DNA of 15,938 bases from Deltaproteobacteria bacterium. Lineage in GTDB: Bacteria > Desulfobacterota > B13-G15. Where the stretch lies: contig QMLA01000003.1 of assembly GCA_003646585.1 (NCBI GenBank), positions 1 through 15,938 on the forward strand, read 5' to 3'. The notes under the pieces were generated by a model. It ran no database searches and was not told the DNA's origin. It worked only from the letters and a program-made list of their open reading frames with translations. Position 1 is the first letter of the stretch. Each line of letters starts with the position of its first letter. This document shows positions 13,737-15,938 of the stretch, piece by piece. The position numbers and the translations under genes are program-made.

Positions 13737-15497
13737 TCAGAAGAGCCCCTTGACCAAACCGGTCTCGGGGTCGATGTCAATGCGCCTGAAAGCGGGATCG
13801 GATCCCGTACCGGGCATGAGGCTTATGGTCCCGGCCATGGGACACAAGAACTTGGCACCCGAAAACAGCAGTATGTCCCTTATGGGCAGCACCCAGCCTT
13901 TGGGAACGCCCTTCCAGTCGGGATTGTGGGAGAGGCTCAAGTGGGTCTTCACCATCATGACATAATAGTCCTTGTACTTCGGATCGCTCTCGAAGGCCTT
14001 CGCCTTCTCCTCGGCCTCAGGAGTCCAGCTGACACCATCTGCTCCATACACCTCCTTGGCTAAAAGTTCAACCTTCTGCCTCAAGGGCATATCCACCGGG
14101 TAAAGGTACTCGAACTCCACCTCCTCCTCACAGGCATCTATCACCGCATCGGCGAGCTCAAGGGCCCCTTCGCCTCCTTTGAGCCAGTGTTCTCCCACCG
14201 CGCACCTGACCCCTTCCTGTTCGACCAGCTTCCTGACCAAGGCGACCTCGGCATCGGTATCGGTGTGGAACTTATTGATGCAAACCACGGGCTTGATACC
14301 GGATTTCTTCACAATGCCTATATGATGCCTCAGGTTCTCAAAGCCCTTCTCCACAAGCCCCAGGTTCTCCTTGGTGTACTCCTCGGGAATAGGTCTTCCG
14401 GGAACCACCTTGGGACCACCACCGTGCATCTTCAGGGCCCTTATCGTACAGACTATCACGCTCACATTGGGCTTGAGCCCGCTGATGCGGCACTTGACGT
14501 TCCAGAACTTCTCAAAGCCGATATCAGCGCCGAAGCCGCTCTCGGTCACGTGGTAATCGAACATCTTGAGCCCGAGGTAATCGGCCACGATGGAGGACTG
14601 GCCCACGGCGATATTCGCGAAGGGTCCGGCGTGAACCATCACAGGCTGGTACTCCACGGTACAACACAATGTCGGGTTGATGGTATTGCGCATTATGGCA
14701 GCCATCGCACCAGCGACCTCCAGATCCTCGGCCGTCACGGGATTGCCCTTCTTGTCGTAGGCCACCGTGATCTGCCCAATCCTCTCACGGAGGTCCTTCA
14801 AGCTGGTGGCGATGGCCAGTATGGCCATGAGCTCGGAGGAAACCGAAATCTGGAAGCCGGACTCCATCATGAAACCATCCATCCGGCCACCCAAGCCTAT
14901 GATGATCCTCCTCAGGGCCTGGGCGCAGAAGTCCACCGCCCATCTCATCTCGACCCTGCGAGGATCGATGTTGAGCCTCCTGAGGTTCCTCTTGGCCAAT
15001 TCCTCATCCGAATAATTGAACTCATGCTGAAGCCTCGCCGTCAAGGCGACCATGCAGAGGTTGTGGGCATTGGTGATGGCATCTATATCGCCGGTCAGAC
15101 CCAAGGAGAACTCGGTCATGGGGATGAGGAGCGCATTCCCACCCCCTGCAGCAGTACCCTTAATGTTGAAGGTGGGCCCTCCAGAAGGCTGACGGATGGC
15201 ACCACCGACGTTTTTCCCGCGCTTGCCAAGCCCCTCTATCAAGCCCATCGTAACCGTGGTCTTTCCCTCGCCCAAGGGGGTCGGGGTTATGGCCGTTACT
15301 TCGATGTACTTCCCATCGGGCTTGGCCTTGAGGCGCTCATAAATCCTGCGGAAGTCCAGCTTGCAGATCCGCCCATAGGGGATGACCTCATCCTTCTCCA
15401 GACCCAACCTCTCCCGCCACTCCTCAGGCGCGGGCATCGCCTTCTCTGCCTCAGCCGCTATCTGCCAATCGGCCATCTTGGTGGGATCATACGCCAT
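13737..15497 (-). CDS. fhs: formate--tetrahydrofolate ligase, Fhs
   Basis: This 586-residue enzyme uses ATP to join formate to THF, the first folate step of the Wood-Ljungdahl methyl branch. The P-loop TPLGEGKTT is at residues 73-81; it is followed by [35 protein letters not shown] and [15 protein letters not shown], all typical. The C-terminus has [20 protein letters not shown]. It is about 27 residues longer than the 559-residue Moorella enzyme, mostly in an N-terminal extension ([20 protein letters not shown] region). ATG 15497 has GGAGGAGG about six bases upstream. It is the first gene of the operon, with a sigma-70-like promoter about 50 bases upstream. The enzyme is largely bacterial in distribution, so it argues for a bacterial host. 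Confidence 0.98.
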   Translation of the reverse strand: MAYDPTKMADWQIAAEAEKAMPAPEEWRERLGLEKDEVIPYGRICKLDFRRIYERLKAKPDGKYIEVTAITPTPLGEGKTTVTMGLIEGLGKRGKNVGGAIRQPSGGPTFNIKGTAAGGGNALLIPMTEFSLGLTGDIDAITNAHNLCMVALTARLQHEFNYSDEELAKRNLRRLNIDPRRVEMRWAVDFCAQALRRIIIGLGGRMDGFMMESGFQISVSSELMAILAIATSLKDLRERIGQITVAYDKKGNPVTAEDLEVAGAMAAIMRNTINPTLCCTVEYQPVMVHAGPFANIAVGQSSIVADYLGLKMFDYHVTESGFGADIGFEKFWNVKCRISGLKPNVSVIVCTIRALKMHGGGPKVVPGRPIPEEYTKENLGLVEKGFENLRHHIGIVKKSGIKPVVCINKFHTDTDAEVALVRKLVEQEGVRCAVGEHWLKGGEGALELADAVIDACEEEVEFEYLYPVDMPLRQKVELLAKEVYGADGVSWTPEAEEKAKAFESDPKYKDYYVMMVKTHLSLSHNPDWKGVPKGWVLPIRDILLFSGAKFLCPMAGTISLMPGTGSDPAFRRIDIDPETGLVKGLF

Positions 15498-15546
15498 AGC
15501 TGCCCTCCTCCCTTCAGGATGTGATCTTCTTCACAATCGGCTTTAT

Positions 15547-15575
15547 ATTAGATCCTTCTCCTCACTCCTTGTCAA
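15547..15575 (-). promoter_or_regulatory. sigma-70-like promoter of the fhs-CODH/ACS operon
   Basis: On the minus strand TTGACA (15575-15570) is separated by 17 bases from TCTAAT (15552-15547), a perfect -35 and a 5/6 match to the -10 consensus. Transcription would start near 15540, giving a leader of roughly 40 bases before fhs. An overlapping TAATAT (15550-15545) would give a 19-base gap. It is the only good promoter seen upstream of the gene string, so it probably drives all fourteen genes. Assigned by eye. Confidence 0.72.
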
Positions 15576-15732
15576 GCCCTTTGGTTCTCGTTGGGTGCAT
15601 GGGTATGGAGATCGGTACCACCCTGGGGAAGGAGGGTTAGGGAGGCTGCCCACCTCATCCTTGAGGTCTTTCGCAGGGTTGGGATACCCTGGGATCGACA
15701 AATCAAACCCCTCAGGGGATGGGAGGGCAGCC
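15576..15732. other. intergenic region between the operon promoter and the divergent HTH gene
   Basis: About 157 bases without a supported gene. It contains a short CCCCTCAGGGG palindrome at 15708-15718 and two GGGAT-containing repeats near 15681-15696, none strong enough to call an operator or an insertion-sequence end. Confidence 0.5.
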
Positions 15733-15938
15733 GTGGGTAAAGTATATCACGATTTGAGGAGGACTTCCCCGGAGGCGGCAAGGCTCCTGGTGAGGAAGGT
15801 GCTGGAGCAGCAAGGGGGCAACGTGTCAAAGACAGCGAGGATCCTCGGCATCTCACGCAAGACCGTCAGAAGGGCAAGGGAAGGCCCCCTTGAGGATCTG
15901 TCCAGGAGACCCAAGAGCTCACCGAATAGGCTAAAGAC
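15733..15938 (+). CDS. partial helix-turn-helix protein, probably N-terminus of an IS481-type transposase
   Basis: From GTG 15733 the frame stays open to the window end (68 codons), so the gene is cut by the edge and its full length is unknown. Residues 29-50 form a clear helix-turn-helix: GNVSKTARILGISRKTVRRARE. It is followed by PLEDLSRRPKSSPNR, which resembles the linker with an SRRP or SRAP signature between the HTH and the DDE integrase domain in IS481-like transposases. GGGAGGG lies five bases before the GTG. It is the only plus-strand gene in the window and points away from the CODH/ACS operon. The DDE catalytic domain lies outside, so a phage or regulatory HTH protein is not excluded, though the HTH-linker combination favours a transposase. 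Confidence 0.65.
   Translation, partial: MGKVYHDLRRTSPEAARLLVRKVLEQQGGNVSKTARILGISRKTVRRAREGPLEDLSRRPKSSPNRLK

Noticed and set aside
14187..15524. 445-codon plus-strand open frame opposite fhs
   Set aside because: It is antisense to the clearly conserved fhs; its translation is rich in His, Gly, Pro and Leu with no domain, as expected for a mirror frame of a codon-biased gene.
15681..15718. GGGAT repeats and the CCCCTCAGGGG palindrome as insertion-sequence ends or an operator
   Set aside because: The arms are only 4-5 bases long and no matching partner end lies inside the window.
15572..15856. 94-codon minus-strand open frame upstream of fhs
   Set aside because: It overlaps the -35 element and is antisense to the HTH reading frame; Ser/Pro/Arg-rich with no motif or ribosome site, so not called as a leader gene.

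Overview
The window is almost entirely one co-directional minus-strand gene cluster that encodes a Wood-Ljungdahl (reductive acetyl-CoA) module. The organism looks like an anaerobic bacterium. It has the bacterial tetrahydrofolate enzymes Fhs and FolD, bacterial-type Shine-Dalgarno sites and a sigma-70-like promoter, but its CODH/acetyl-CoA synthase is of the archaeal (Cdh) subunit type, including the epsilon subunit. Such hybrids are known in anaerobic bacterial lineages such as Desulfobacterota and Chloroflexota relatives. The Lys/Glu-rich proteins and frequent AGG/ATA codons would fit a thermophile. The exact taxon cannot be read from the window.

Layout, in transcription order (right to left): an sigma-70-like promoter (15547-15575), then fhs, folD, a CooC-type maturation ATPase, acsE (methyl-THF:corrinoid methyltransferase), cdhD (corrinoid protein small subunit), cdhA (CODH), cdhB (epsilon), cdhC (acetyl-CoA synthase) and cdhE (corrinoid protein large subunit). 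A three-gene NuoE/NuoF/NuoG-like electron-transfer module follows, then a DUF3786-type protein and a short MetE-like protein. Intergenic gaps are 1-25 bases in the first half. From the nuoE-like gene onward the genes overlap, so a single long transcript is likely.

Working together: Fhs and FolD turn formate plus THF into methylene-THF. A methylene-THF reductase, not present here, would make methyl-THF. AcsE moves the methyl group to the CdhD/CdhE corrinoid protein. CdhA/CdhB reduce CO2 to CO, and CdhC joins methyl, CO and CoA to acetyl-CoA. CooC probably loads nickel. The NuoEFG-like proteins probably connect NAD(H) or another carrier to ferredoxin-level electrons for this pathway. They carry several altered cofactor-site residues, which is the most unusual molecular detail in the window. 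The last gene resembles the zinc catalytic half of MetE and could use the methyl-corrinoid protein to make methionine (inference).

At the right edge, divergent from the operon, a plus-strand reading frame begins (15733 to the window end). It encodes a helix-turn-helix domain like the N-terminus of IS481-type transposases and is cut by the window edge. Bases 1-77, downstream of the last operon gene, hold no gene or convincing terminator. No tRNA, rRNA, CRISPR array or riboswitch was seen.
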